46,862 nucleotides of DNA from Pseudomonadota bacterium (GCA_021849615.1 JAJZSQ010000012.1:1-46862); one strand, 5' to 3'; numbered from the stretch's first letter, positions 33,885 to 43,946 are shown. The notes: a model not told the origin generated them from the sequence alone. Numbers and translations: made by a program.

Positions 33885-35348
33885 ATGCACCTGAGCGACC
33901 CCCATCTGCTGCGGACCCAGGCGTATGTCGGCGGCCGCTGGATCGATGCCGACTCCGGCGCGGTCACCGCGATCCGCAACCCCGCCACGGGTGTCGACCT
34001 CGGCACGGTCCCGGAACTGGCGGCCGCCGAAACCCGCCGGGCGATCGAGGCGGCGCATGCGGCGTTCCCGGCCTGGGCGGCCCAGACCGCCGAGGCGCGT
34101 GCGGTGCTCCTGCGCCGCTGGCACGCGCTGTTGCTGGAGCACCAGGAGGATCTCGCCACGCTCATGACCGCCGAGCAGGGCAAGCCGCTCGCCGAGGCGC
34201 GCGGGGAGATCGCGTATGCGGCGTCGTTCATCGAATGGTTCGCCGAGGAGGCACGGCGGCTCTACGGCGAAGTGATCCCGCCGCACCAGGCGGATAAGCG
34301 TCTGATCGTGCTGCGCCAGCCGGTGGGTGTCGCCGCGGCGATCACGCCGTGGAACTTCCCGGCCGCCATGATCACCCGCAAGGCCGCCCCGGCGCTCGCC
34401 GCCGGCTGTACGTTCGTGTGTAAACCGGCCATCCAGACGCCGCTCTCGGCGCTGGCGCTCGCGGCGCTCGCCGCACGCGCCGGGATCCCCCCGGGCGTCT
34501 TCAACATCGTGACCGGGACTGACGCGCGCGCGATCGGCGCGGAGCTCACCGGTCACCCGCAGGTGCGCAAGCTGAGCTTCACCGGCTCGACCCCGGTCGG
34601 CAAGCAGCTGATGGCGCAATGCGCCACCACGGTGAAGAAGATCTCCCTCGAGCTCGGTGGCAACGCGCCGTTCATCGTGTTCGACGATGCGGATCTGGAT
34701 GCGGCGGTGCGCGGGGCGATCGTGAGCAAATACCGCAACTCGGGGCAGACTTGTGTGTGTGCCAACCGGCTGCTCGTGCAGGCGGGCGTGTATGACGCGT
34801 TTGCCGCGAAGCTGGCCGCTGCGGCCGCCGGGCTGCGGGTTGGCGACGGGCTCACTGGTCCGACGGATCAGGGGCCGCTCATCGATCAGCGCGCGCTGGA
34901 GAAAGTCGAGCGGCACCTCGCCGATGCGACCGCCAAGGGCGCGCGCATCGTCACCGGCGGGCACCGCCACCGGCTCGGGGGCACCTTCTTCGAGCCGACC
35001 GTGGTGACCGGCGTGACCGGCGAGATGCTCATGGCGCGCGAGGAAACCTTCGGTCCGGTCGCGCCGCTGTTTCGGTTCGAGACTGAGCAGGAGGCGCTGC
35101 GCATGGCGAATGACACCGAGTTCGGGCTCGCCGCCTACCTCTACACGCGCGATCTGTCGCGCGCGTGGCGCTGCGCCGAGGCGCTCGAATACGGCATGGT
35201 CGGGCTGAACACCGGGCTGATCTCCACGGCGGTTGCGCCGTTCGGCGGCGTGAAGGAATCCGGGATCGGCCGCGAGGGCTCGCGGCACGGGATCCTGGAG
35301 TACACCGAACTCAAGTATCTGTGCGTGGCGATCGAGCCGGCCCCCTGA
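33885..35348 (+). CDS. gabD: Succinate-semialdehyde dehydrogenase
   Basis: 487 residues, aldehyde dehydrogenase superfamily. The sequence is of the GabD type: E-W-F-A-E-E-A-R-R, I-T-P-W-N-F-P-A-A-M-I-T-R-K, F-T-G-S-T-P-V-G-K, E-L-G-G-N-A-P-F-I with the catalytic Glu, and catalytic Cys in S-G-Q-T-C-V-C-A-N-R. It oxidises succinate semialdehyde to succinate, probably with NADP. A GAGGAGG ribosome site lies about ten bases before ATG. It converges on polA with an 18-base gap. No gabT or gabP is near. Confidence 0.92.
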   Translation: MHLSDPHLLRTQAYVGGRWIDADSGAVTAIRNPATGVDLGTVPELAAAETRRAIEAAHAAFPAWAAQTAEARAVLLRRWHALLLEHQEDLATLMTAEQGKPLAEARGEIAYAASFIEWFAEEARRLYGEVIPPHQADKRLIVLRQPVGVAAAITPWNFPAAMITRKAAPALAAGCTFVCKPAIQTPLSALALAALAARAGIPPGVFNIVTGTDARAIGAELTGHPQVRKLSFTGSTPVGKQLMAQCATTVKKISLELGGNAPFIVFDDADLDAAVRGAIVSKYRNSGQTCVCANRLLVQAGVYDAFAAKLAAAAAGLRVGDGLTGPTDQGPLIDQRALEKVERHLADATAKGARIVTGGHRHRLGGTFFEPTVVTGVTGEMLMAREETFGPVAPLFRFETEQEALRMANDTEFGLAAYLYTRDLSRAWRCAEALEYGMVGLNTGLISTAVAPFGGVKESGIGREGSRHGILEYTELKYLCVAIEPAP

Positions 35349-35366
35349 GCCGCACGCCCCGACGGC

Positions 35367-38114
35367 TCAGTGCGCCTCGTCCCAGTTGGCGCCGGAGCCG
35401 ATCTCCACGCTGAGCGGCACGCGCAGACTCGCCGCCGAGCTCATGCAGTGGCGGACCGCCTCACGCACCGCGTGCAGGTGCGCAGGGGCCACTTCGAGCA
35501 CCAGCTCATCGTGCACCTGCATGATCAGGCGCGCCTGCCCGGGGTGCGCCCGGCACCAGGCATCGACCGCGATCATGGCCCGCTTGATGATGTCCGCGGC
35601 GGTGCCCTGCATCGGGGCGTTGATGGCGCTGCGCTCGGCATACTGACGGACCTGCGTGTTGCCCGAGCGGATGTCCGGCAGATACAGCCGCCGGCCGAAC
35701 ACGGTCTCGACGTAACCCTGCTCGCGGGCCTGCTGACGCGTATCGTCCATGAAGCGGCGCACGCCCGGATAGCGCTCGAAGTAGCGCTCGACGTAGCGCT
35801 GTGCCGCGCCGCGCTCGATGCCGAGCTGGCGGGCCAGCCCGAAGGCCGACATCCCGTAGATCAGCCCGAAGTTGATCGTCTTGGCCAGGCGCCGCTGCTC
35901 GGGCGTGACCGCCTCGAGCGGCGTGGCGAACACCTCCGCCGCGGTCGCCTGATGGACGTCGCGTTCGGCGGCGAATGCGCTGAGCAGCCCCTCGTCGCCC
36001 GACAGGTGCGCCATGATGCGCAACTCGATCTGCGAGTAATCCGCCGCCAGCAGCACCTGCCCCTGCGGTGCAATGAACGCCTGGCGGATCCGCCGGCCCT
36101 CGGGCGTGCGCACCGGGATGTTCTGCAGGTTCGGATCGGTGGAGGAGAGCCGCCCGGTCTGGGCCACGGCCTGGTGATAGGAGGTGTGGATCCGGCCGGT
36201 CTCGGCGTTGATCAGCTCCGGCAGCTTCTCGGTGTAGGTCGACTTCAGCTTCGCGAGCGCTCGGTACTCGAGCACGGTGCGCGGCAGCGGGTAGTCGCCT
36301 GAGAGCTCCTCGAGCACGTCCTCGGCGGTCGAGGGCTGGCCCTTGGGTGTCTTGCGCAGCACCGGCAGCTTCAGCTGCTCGAACAGCACCTGCTGCAGCT
36401 GCTTCGGGGAGTCGATGTTGAACGGCGCGCCGGCTTCGGCGTGCGCCTGGGCGGTGAGTTCGGCGAGCCGGCGGGCGAGCTCGCCGCTCTGCGCCACGAG
36501 GCGGGCGCGGTCGACGAGCACGCCGGTGCGCTCCATGCGCAGCAGCACGGGCACGAGCGGCTGTTCGATCTCCTCGTACAGGCGCTTCAGCGCCGGGACG
36601 GCCGAGATCTTCGGCCACAGGCACTGGTGCAGCTGCAGTGTGACGTCGGCGTCCTCCGCGGCGTATTCGGCGGCGCGCTCGAGCGGGACCTCGCTGAAGG
36701 CAATGGCCTTGGCGCCCTTGCCGGTGACGTCCTCGTAGTGGATGGTCTCGATTCCGAGGTACTTGCGCGCCACGGAATCCATGTCGTGTCGGGTCGCGAC
36801 GCTGTCCCACACATATGACTCGAGCATGCTGTCGAAGCGCATCCCGGCGAGTGCAATGCCATGATTGGCGAGCACGTGCGCGTCGTACTTCAGATGATGG
36901 CCGAGCTTGGCGCGGCGCTCGTCCTCGAGCAGCGGTCGCAGCGCCGCGAGCGCCTCGTCGCGCTCGAGTTGGGTAGGCGCGCCCGCAGACTGGTGCGCGA
37001 GTGGCAGGTACGCCGCCTCGCCGGGCTCGACGCTGAAGGAGACGCCGACGATCCGTGCCTGCATGTAGTCGAGGCTCGTAGTCTCGGTGTCGAAGGCGAT
37101 CAGTTCGGCGTCGCCGAGCTTGTGCAGCCAGTGCTGCAGATCGGCGCGCGTCAGAATGGTGTGGTAGTGGCGCGCCGGTGCGTGCGGGTATGCTACGGCG
37201 GACGTCTGCGTCTCGTGCGCTGCGCCCGCGGAGTTGCGGCCGTGCGGCTCGTCCGCCTCGGGCGCTTCCAGCTGGCGCAGCAGGGCGCGCAACTCGTAGT
37301 GCTCGTACAGCTCGCGCAGCTGTTCGGTGTCGGGCGCACCCGGCGCCAGCGCTTGGGGCTCAAGCGGCAGCGGCACGTCGGTGCGGATCGTGGCGAGCTT
37401 GCGTGACAGCTCGAGCGTCTCCAACCCGGCGCGCAGATTTTCCCCGACCTTCCCGCGCACCGACTCGGCATGCTGCACGAGGTCCTCGAGCGAGCCGTAT
37501 TCTCCGAGCAGCTTCGCGGCGGTCTTCGGACCGACCTTGTCGATGCCCGGGATGTTGTCCGAGCTGTCGCCGGCGAGCGCCAGATAATCGATGATCTGCT
37601 CGGGCGTGACGCCGAACTTCGCCTTGACGCCTTCGCGGTCGAGCACGGTGTTGCTCATGGTGTTGATCAGCGTGATCGATGCATCGACCAGCTGCGCCAT
37701 GTCCTTGTCGCCGGTGGAGATCAGGACGCGCTCACCGGCCTGCGCCGCGCGGCGCGCGAGTGTGCCGATGACATCGTCGGCCTCGACGCCCGCGATGCGC
37801 AGCAGCGGCAGCCCCTGCGCCTCGATGATCTTCAAGAGCGGCGCGATCTGGCTGCGCAGGTCCTGCGGCATCGCCGGGCGATGCGCCTTGTACGCCTCGA
37901 ACAGCTCGTCGCGGAAGGTCTTCCCGGGCGCATCGAACACCACCGCCAGCCGGCGCGGCGCATGTTCCTTGCGCAGCTTGACGATCATGTTGAGCACCCC
38001 GAGCATCGCGCCGGTCGGCTCCCCGCGTGAGGTGGTGAGCGGCGGCAGGGCGTGAAACGCCCGGTACAGATAGGAGGAGCCGTCGATGAGGGCCAGGTCC
38101 ACGGAGTCGTGCAT
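35367..38114 (-). CDS. polA: DNA polymerase I
   Basis: 915 residues with all three domains. 5'-3' exonuclease: A-L-I-D-G-S-S-Y-L-Y-R-A-F, V-F-D-A-P-G-K-T-F-R, G-D-K-D-M, D-N-I-P-G-I. Proofreading domain: F-D-T-E-T-T-S-L-D keeps the D-x-E pair, so it is probably active. Polymerase: D-Y-S-Q-I-E-L-R, T-I-N-F-G-L-I-Y-G-M and V-H-D-E-L-V-L-E-V. The frame is open to 38309, but M-H-D-S-V-D-L-A-L-I-D-G at 38114 is the family start. lptM is 53 bases upstream in the same direction. Confidence 0.96.
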   Translation of the reverse strand: MHDSVDLALIDGSSYLYRAFHALPPLTTSRGEPTGAMLGVLNMIVKLRKEHAPRRLAVVFDAPGKTFRDELFEAYKAHRPAMPQDLRSQIAPLLKIIEAQGLPLLRIAGVEADDVIGTLARRAAQAGERVLISTGDKDMAQLVDASITLINTMSNTVLDREGVKAKFGVTPEQIIDYLALAGDSSDNIPGIDKVGPKTAAKLLGEYGSLEDLVQHAESVRGKVGENLRAGLETLELSRKLATIRTDVPLPLEPQALAPGAPDTEQLRELYEHYELRALLRQLEAPEADEPHGRNSAGAAHETQTSAVAYPHAPARHYHTILTRADLQHWLHKLGDAELIAFDTETTSLDYMQARIVGVSFSVEPGEAAYLPLAHQSAGAPTQLERDEALAALRPLLEDERRAKLGHHLKYDAHVLANHGIALAGMRFDSMLESYVWDSVATRHDMDSVARKYLGIETIHYEDVTGKGAKAIAFSEVPLERAAEYAAEDADVTLQLHQCLWPKISAVPALKRLYEEIEQPLVPVLLRMERTGVLVDRARLVAQSGELARRLAELTAQAHAEAGAPFNIDSPKQLQQVLFEQLKLPVLRKTPKGQPSTAEDVLEELSGDYPLPRTVLEYRALAKLKSTYTEKLPELINAETGRIHTSYHQAVAQTGRLSSTDPNLQNIPVRTPEGRRIRQAFIAPQGQVLLAADYSQIELRIMAHLSGDEGLLSAFAAERDVHQATAAEVFATPLEAVTPEQRRLAKTINFGLIYGMSAFGLARQLGIERGAAQRYVERYFERYPGVRRFMDDTRQQAREQGYVETVFGRRLYLPDIRSGNTQVRQYAERSAINAPMQGTAADIIKRAMIAVDAWCRAHPGQARLIMQVHDELVLEVAPAHLHAVREAVRHCMSSAASLRVPLSVEIGSGANWDEAH

Positions 38115-38167
38115 GGCCCAGTATAGCCACTCGCGGCGTGCCCGACGGACCGCGCCGCCGCCGGTCT

Positions 38168-38353
38168 TCAGCGCGCGGCGCCGCTGCCCGGTTTCTTCGC
38201 GACAGGTTTGTGCTCGGCCGCGGGGGGTGCGGCAGGTGCCGGGTGCGTCACCACGGTGCCGTTGCGCGGCGGCAGATAGAGCGGCCCCTTGAAGCCGCAG
38301 GCGCTGCACCCGAGCAGGACGGCGGGGGCGGCTAGGAGTATTCGTGTCTTCAT
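38168..38353 (-). CDS. lptM: LPS translocon maturation lipoprotein LptM (YifL)
   Basis: 61 residues. After a short signal comes C-G-F-K-G-P-L-Y-L-P, the hallmark of LptM, which in E. coli helps LptDE fold. By that motif the lipidated residue is Cys19, though L-L-G-C at Cys16 is the better lipobox. The tail is Pro/Ala/Lys-rich and disordered. LptM is usually encoded next to lysA-dapF; here it precedes polA, and dapF is 11 kb away. Confidence 0.88.
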   Translation of the reverse strand: MKTRILLAAPAVLLGCSACGFKGPLYLPPRNGTVVTHPAPAAPPAAEHKPVAKKPGSGAAR

Positions 38354-38360
38354 GCGTCGC

Positions 38361-38798
38361 TCATGCCGCCGAGGCGCGGCGCGGCACCACCGCCATCGTC
38401 AGCCGCGAGACGCACACGAGCCGCTCGCGCGCATCGCGGATCTCGATGCCCCAGACCTGGCTGCGGTGGCCGATGTGAAACGGACGCGCCGTCGCGGTGA
38501 TCCGGCCACTGCTCACCGGGCGCAGGTGATTGGCATTGAGTTCCTGGCCGAGACACATGAAACGCTCCGGATCGACGCACAGGTTCGCCGCGACACTGCC
38601 GACGGTCTCCGCGAGCGCCGCCGATACGCCCCCGTGCAGCACGCCGTAGGGCTGGTGGACCTCCGGCGTGACCTCGAGGGAAGCACACAGGTAATCCGTT
38701 CCGAGGTCCGTGAATTGGATGCCGATGCGCTCGGCGAATCCGCCGCGCTCGACCTTCTGCAGCGACTCCGCGGTGAGAGCCGAGAACCATATGCTCAT
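38361..38798 (-). CDS. Hotdog-fold acyl-CoA thioesterase (PaaI / YdiI-like)
   Basis: 145 residues. H-Q-P-Y-G-V-L-H-G-G-V-S-A-A-L-A-E-T holds the hotdog helix with the catalytic Glu, and G-Q-E-L-N-A-N-H-L-R-P-V is the YdiI/EntH-type strand. Members hydrolyse aromatic or DHNA-CoA esters; the substrate here is unknown. It ends seven bases before lptM, so thioesterase-lptM-polA form one leftward unit. Confidence 0.88.
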   Translation of the reverse strand: MSIWFSALTAESLQKVERGGFAERIGIQFTDLGTDYLCASLEVTPEVHQPYGVLHGGVSAALAETVGSVAANLCVDPERFMCLGQELNANHLRPVSSGRITATARPFHIGHRSQVWGIEIRDARERLVCVSRLTMAVVPRRASAA

Positions 38799-38914
38799 GC
38801 GGCGGCATTCTACCGGCTCGGCGCCGCCGGCGCGCGCAGAGCATTCCCCCGACGCGCCGGCCGTGGCACTCTCGCTCGCTCGCCGTGCGTCGGCTTCGAA
38901 GGGAATGGTTCGCG

Positions 38915-39550
38915 ATGCAGCTGTTCACGTTCTTCCGCAGCTCTGCGGCGTATCGCGTGCGGATCGCCCTGAACTTCAAAGGCATCGCCTACGATTCGGT
39001 GCCGGTCGATCTGCGCCCGGGCGAGCACCGCCGGCCGGAGTATCTGGCGCGCAATCCCCAGGGCCTGGTGCCGGCGCTCGCCGACGGCGGGGCGGTGATC
39101 GGCCAGTCGTTGGCCATCCTCGAGTATCTGGAGGAAACCCATCCCGAGCCCCTGCTGCTGCCGCGCGAACCGCTGGCGCGCGCCCAGGTGCGCGCCATGG
39201 CGCTCGCCATCGCCTGCGATCTGCATCCGCTGAACAACCTGCGGGTGTTGAACTATCTGCGCGGTCCGCTCGGCCAGGACGAGCAGAGCGTCAACGCCTG
39301 GTATCGGCATTGGATCGGGGTGGTGTTTGCCGGCCTGGAGGTGCAGGCGCGCGCCACCAGCGATGCGCGAACGCTGTTCGCCGGCCACGTCACCCTCGCC
39401 GACGTGTGTCTCGTGCCGCAGCTGTTCAATGCGCGCCGTTTCCAGTGCGACCTCGCGCCATTCCCGACGCTCACGGCCGTCGGGGCGCACCTGGAGTCGC
39501 TGCCCGCGTTCGCGCAGGCCGCCCCGGCGGCACAGCCGGATGCGTCCTGA
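38915..39550 (+). CDS. maiA: Maleylacetoacetate isomerase (zeta-class GST)
   Basis: 211 residues. The zeta-class active site S-S-A-A-Y-R-V-R-I-A-L (usually S-S-x-x-x-R-V-R) is at residue 9 onward, Q-S-L-A-I-L-E-Y-L-E and D-L-H-P-L-N-N-L-R-V-L-N-Y-L follow. It isomerises maleylacetoacetate to fumarylacetoacetate in tyrosine breakdown, using glutathione. The usual partners (fahA, hmgA) are not in the window. The ATG at 38915 fits the family start; an ATG at 38885 is in frame but adds a basic stretch foreign to the family. Confidence 0.88.
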   Translation: MQLFTFFRSSAAYRVRIALNFKGIAYDSVPVDLRPGEHRRPEYLARNPQGLVPALADGGAVIGQSLAILEYLEETHPEPLLLPREPLARAQVRAMALAIACDLHPLNNLRVLNYLRGPLGQDEQSVNAWYRHWIGVVFAGLEVQARATSDARTLFAGHVTLADVCLVPQLFNARRFQCDLAPFPTLTAVGAHLESLPAFAQAAPAAQPDAS

Positions 39551-39569
39551 GGCGCGCTGAGCGGCTCGT

Positions 39570-40457
39570 TCAGTCCCGCGCCGTGCCGTTCTGCGGATCG
39601 AACAGTTCGGCCTTGAGCCGAAAGGCCGCCGAAATATCCTCATCGCCGTGACCGCGGGCGATCAGCTCGGCGTACTCCCCGAGCATGCGCTCGACCACCG
39701 GCAGCGAGACGCCGAAGCGCGCAGCCATGTCGCGGCAGATGGTCAGATCCTTCGCGTGCAGCCGCACGCGAAAGCCTGCCGGATAGGTGCCGCGCACCAT
39801 GTTCGGCGCGCGGTGCACGAAGTACCAACTCGAGCCGGCGCCCTTGCCGAGGGTATCGATGAGCTTCTCGAGCGGCAGACCCTGGGCGCGCGCGAACGCC
39901 ATGGCCTCCGCGACCGCATCGATGATGCCGGCGCACATGATCTGGTTGGTGGCCTTGGCGGCCTGTCCGCTGCCGACCGGGCCGAACAGCGTCACGGTGC
40001 GACCCATGGCCGTGAGCACGGGGCGGGCCCGCTCGAAGGCCTGCGGATCGCCACCGCACATGACGGCCAGCGTGCCGTCGCGCGCCCCTTCGGTGCCGCC
40101 GCTCACCGGACAGTCCAGAAAGGCCGCCCCCGCGGGGCGCAGCAGTTCGGCCGCGCGGCGCGCGGTGTCGGCCGCCACGGTCGAGCAGTCGATGAGCAGT
40201 GCTCCGGCGGCGAGCCCCGGCGCCAGTTGGTTCGTGACCTCGAGCACGTCGGCGTCGGCTGACACGCAGCTGACGACGGCATCGACCCGCGTGGCCAGTT
40301 CGGCCAGTGAGGCGCTCAAGGGGATGCCGAGCTCGGCGGCGAGCGATTCAGCCTTTTGCGGTGTGCGGTTGTACACCGAGGCGAGCAGACCCGCCTTGTG
40401 CAGGTTGCGGGCCATGTGGGCGCCCATGGCGCCGAGTCCGACGAATCCTACGCGCAT
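39570..40457 (-). CDS. NAD(P)-dependent beta-hydroxyacid dehydrogenase (3-hydroxyisobutyrate dehydrogenase family)
   Basis: 295 residues. Rossmann motif G-F-V-G-L-G-A-M-G at the start, substrate-binding D-C-P-V-S-G-G-T-E-G-A, catalytic Lys in A-A-K-A-T-N-Q-I-M, and a C-terminal K-D-L-T-I-C/A block. Substrates in the family include 3-hydroxyisobutyrate, tartronate semialdehyde and succinic semialdehyde. Pairing with mmsA for valine breakdown is possible, but they are 16 kb apart. ATG at 40457 chosen because the Rossmann strand begins there; the frame opens at 40508. Confidence 0.87.
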   Translation of the reverse strand: MRVGFVGLGAMGAHMARNLHKAGLLASVYNRTPQKAESLAAELGIPLSASLAELATRVDAVVSCVSADADVLEVTNQLAPGLAAGALLIDCSTVAADTARRAAELLRPAGAAFLDCPVSGGTEGARDGTLAVMCGGDPQAFERARPVLTAMGRTVTLFGPVGSGQAAKATNQIMCAGIIDAVAEAMAFARAQGLPLEKLIDTLGKGAGSSWYFVHRAPNMVRGTYPAGFRVRLHAKDLTICRDMAARFGVSLPVVERMLGEYAELIARGHGDEDISAAFRLKAELFDPQNGTARD

Positions 40458-40536
40458 CGCTGTGGTGGCCTCGTTGCTTGAGTCGGCCGGCCGGCCGAGG
40501 CGCGCCACTATAGGACGTTCGGGCCGCCAGCGGAAC

Positions 40537-41001
40537 TCAATCCCCGCCCGGCTGAGCGCACCAGCGGTTCATGGTGGCGCGGGCCTTGATGCGGGCCGCC
40601 GTGGCCTGTGTGTCGCTCAGGTAGTGGCGCTGACCGTGTGCCCCGGTGGTGAACAAGCGACGCGCAAAGATCAGCCGATGATAGACCGCCTTGGCCTGCG
40701 TGCAGCGTTTGGCCCGCAGCTTCGCCTCCTCGGCGTGCACCGCGCGCGCATCGGCGGCGTGCCGGATCATGCGGTCGGCGGCGTGGTCCTCGGCACTGAC
40801 GCTCGACGCCGTGCCCGAAGAGGACGTGAAGGCGCCTGGCGCCGTTGCCGCGACCCGCACGGCGCCGGGCCGCCATTGATCGCTGTAATGAACCACCCCC
40901 TGCTTGTCGACCCAGCGGTAGACGCCGGCGTGCGCCGGCGCCAGCGCTCCGAGCAGCACTGCAGCGGTCAGCAGACTGAAGAACATCGTGGTGCGTGACA
41001 T
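40537..41001 (-). CDS. DUF4124 domain protein, secreted
   Basis: 154 residues. A signal peptide (F-F-S-L-L-T-A-A-V-L-L-G-A-L-A, cleaved after A-H-A) is followed at once by G-V-Y-R-W-V-D-K-Q-G-V-V-H-Y-S-D, the DUF4124 motif. The rest is basic and helical with no known fold. GGAGG five bases before ATG 41001 decides the start. DUF4124 proteins are common in proteobacteria and lack a known role. Confidence 0.85.
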   Translation of the reverse strand: MSRTTMFFSLLTAAVLLGALAPAHAGVYRWVDKQGVVHYSDQWRPGAVRVAATAPGAFTSSSGTASSVSAEDHAADRMIRHAADARAVHAEEAKLRAKRCTQAKAVYHRLIFARRLFTTGAHGQRHYLSDTQATAARIKARATMNRWCAQPGGD

Positions 41002-41101
41002 GAGCGCCTCCGGGCGCCGCGGCAGGTTCAGCGCCGCGACGTCGATATTTACTCTGGCACAGCTGCGCGCGCCAGACCAGGGGCTGCCTCTCACAATCGA
41101 C

Positions 41102-41135
41102 GCGCCCCCAGCCGCGGTGCGGCGGCCGGGGGCGC
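41102..41135 (-). terminator. Hairpin behind amtB
   Basis: GCGCCCCC and GGGGGCGC pair at the ends, with an inner GCCGC / GCGGC stem, 17 bases after the amtB stop. No T-tract. Confidence 0.5.
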
Positions 41136-41151
41136 ATCATCTTCAGCGCCG

Positions 41152-42534
<1,383 letters not shown>

Positions 42535-42642
42535 GTGTTCTCCCGGGCGGTTGGCGTGAGGCGCGCCGCCGGCTGTCGCTGGCCCCCTTCGGGGGGTGCA
42601 CGAGCGGCCGGGACGCGCGTAAGCTGATGCCGCGGGCGCTGG

Positions 42643-42658
42643 TGCAGAATCCATGCCA
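42643..42658 (-). promoter_or_regulatory. Sigma-54 promoter of amtB
   Basis: The minus strand reads TGGCATGGATTCTGCA, 14 of 16 to the -24/-12 consensus with GG and GC correctly spaced. Transcription would start near 42632, giving a leader of about 98 bases. Confidence 0.78.
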
Positions 42659-42710
42659 CGACAGATTTTCCTGGCGCTTCCAGCGCTTGCGCGTGTCCGC
42701 GATCGCAGGC

Positions 42711-42727
42711 TGCACCGTCTTGGTGCT
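42711..42727. promoter_or_regulatory. NtrC (NRI) binding site
   Basis: On the minus strand AGCACCAAGACGGTGCA, near-identical to the palindrome TGCACCA-N3-TGGTGCA. Its centre is about 87 bases upstream of the predicted sigma-54 start, a normal enhancer distance. It lies 53 bases before ubiK. Confidence 0.75.
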
Positions 42728-42780
42728 TCCGCGGCCGCCCGACGCCCCACTGCGGGGCATGCTGAACGAGGTCAGAGACG

Positions 42781-43032
42781 ATGGATATTTTCGGGATCGA
42801 CGCGATGGCCCGGCGCCTGGCCGAGAGCGTGCCGCCGGGGCTGCGCACCGTGCAGAAAGACCTGGAGAACAATTTCCGGGCCGTACTGCGCGCCAGCCTG
42901 AGTAAGCTCGATCTGGTGAGCCGGGAGGAGTTCGACACCCAGATGCGGGTGCTGCAGCGCACTCGCGAGCGGCTGGCCGAACTCGAGGCGCGGCTGCAGG
43001 CGCTCGAAGCGGCCGGACCACAGCCGCACTGA
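42781..43032 (+). CDS. ubiK: Ubiquinone biosynthesis accessory factor UbiK (YqiC / BMFP)
   Basis: 83 residues. The N-terminal amphipathic helix (A-R-R-L-A-E-S-V-P-P-G-L) and a C-terminal coiled coil (L-V-S-R-E-E-F-D-T-Q-M-R-V-L-Q-R-T) are the whole family. It forms a complex with UbiJ that supports aerobic ubiquinone synthesis. GAGG precedes ATG. It is divergent from amtB with 246 bases between, holding the sigma-54 promoter and NtrC site. Confidence 0.9.
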   Translation: MDIFGIDAMARRLAESVPPGLRTVQKDLENNFRAVLRASLSKLDLVSREEFDTQMRVLQRTRERLAELEARLQALEAAGPQPH

Positions 43033-43036
43033 AACA

Positions 43037-43061
43037 CCGCCCGGCCGAACGGGCCGGGCGG
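43037..43061. terminator. Bidirectional hairpin between ubiK and the cytochrome gene
   Basis: CCGCCCGGCC and GGCCGGGCGG make a perfect 10-bp stem with a 5-base loop, between convergent genes. No T-tract, although AAACA precedes it. Confidence 0.55.
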
Positions 43062-43085
43062 GTCTGCGGCACCCGGCGCCGCAGG

Positions 43086-43643
43086 TTACTTCGGCTTGCC
43101 CTTGACCATCTGCGGGTCGACCAGCGAGACCATGTAGTTCACCGCCCGCTTGACGACCGCATCCGGCAGACCCGGGCGGCCGCCCTTGGCGGGCATGATC
43201 CCGCTCGAGCCGTGAAAGCCGTGCAGCGCATGGTCGTAGAGCGTGGCCAGCCCCTTGGCTAGGTGCCGGGCCCAGGCGGCCTTGTCACCGGCTTTCGGTG
43301 CGCCCGCGACCCCCGGCCCGTGACAGGCGCTGCAGGTCTGTTCGAACAGCGCTTTGCCGGTGGTGGGTACGCCAAGCCCGCCACTGCTGCCGGTGCTGCT
43401 GGCGGCGCCCGCCGCAGGCGCAATCGCGAGGCCGGCATTGTTCTGCCCGGCGATCGCTTCGCGCTGGAACGGCGTGACGCGCTGCTCGACCCGGTGGATG
43501 TACTCGGTGTCCGACAGGATCTGACGTTCCTGCGTACGGCTACCGACGTAGCGGGCGAAGATGAAGATCAGGATGGCGATCGTGACCAGGAGGCCGATCA
43601 CCATGCTGAACACGTTGATGAAGTGCGAGTCCTGCTTGCTCAC
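43086..43643 (-). CDS. Membrane-anchored cytochrome c5-type protein
   Basis: 185 residues. One N-terminal membrane anchor (M-V-I-G-L-L-V-T-I-A-I-L-I-F-I), an Ala/Gly/Ser linker, and a C-terminal cytochrome c domain with C-S-A-C-H and Met ligand in G-I-M-P-A-K-G-G. c5-type cytochromes pass electrons to oxidases in the periplasm. A likely -10 (TATACT on the minus strand, 43681-43686) is about 40 bases upstream of ATG. Confidence 0.88.
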   Translation of the reverse strand: MSKQDSHFINVFSMVIGLLVTIAILIFIFARYVGSRTQERQILSDTEYIHRVEQRVTPFQREAIAGQNNAGLAIAPAAGAASSTGSSGGLGVPTTGKALFEQTCSACHGPGVAGAPKAGDKAAWARHLAKGLATLYDHALHGFHGSSGIMPAKGGRPGLPDAVVKRAVNYMVSLVDPQMVKGKPK

Positions 43644-43680
43644 GAGACCTCTCTGGGGAATCCGTGAACGCGGAAGGCGC

Positions 43681-43686
43681 AGTATA
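43681..43686 (-). promoter_or_regulatory. Possible -10 element of the cytochrome c5-type gene
   Basis: TATACT on the minus strand, five of six to consensus, within TTATACTG. No convincing -35 is seen at 16-18 bases, so only the -10 is reported. Confidence 0.4.
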
Positions 43687-43869
43687 ACCGCTTGCGGGCC
43701 GCGTGGCTGAAGCCCTGGCCACCGGGTGCACGTCCGCCCGCCGCACGTGGCATCCGGGCGGTGAGGCGCGTATGATCCGCGGGCGCTGGCGCAGGCGGCC
43801 GCGCCGGAGATGCTCCGGAACGACCACCCGTCTGGCCCTTCCTCAGGGTCAGTCGCGCCACCACGCAGC

Positions 43870-43946
43870 GCGCCCGTAGCTCAGCTGGATAGAGTACTGC
43901 CCTCCGAAGGCAGGGGTCACTGGTTCGAATCCAGTCGGGCGCGCCA
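43870..43946 (+). tRNA. tRNA-Arg (anticodon CCG)
   Basis: 77 bases including an encoded CCA. Acceptor arms GCGCCCG and CGGGCGC pair fully; D arm GCTCAGCTGGATAGAGT; anticodon loop C-T-C-C-G-A-A between CTGCC and GGCAG gives CCG, reading the CGG Arg codon; T loop TTCGAAT. It is the border between compact core sequence and the AT-richer, decayed DNA to its right, as often seen where islands integrate. Confidence 0.96.

Noticed and set aside
42661-42690. Second sigma-54-like site facing ubiK (TGGCGC ... GCGC)
   Set aside because: The GG and GC spacing fits but the TTGC part is missing; kept only the leftward site.
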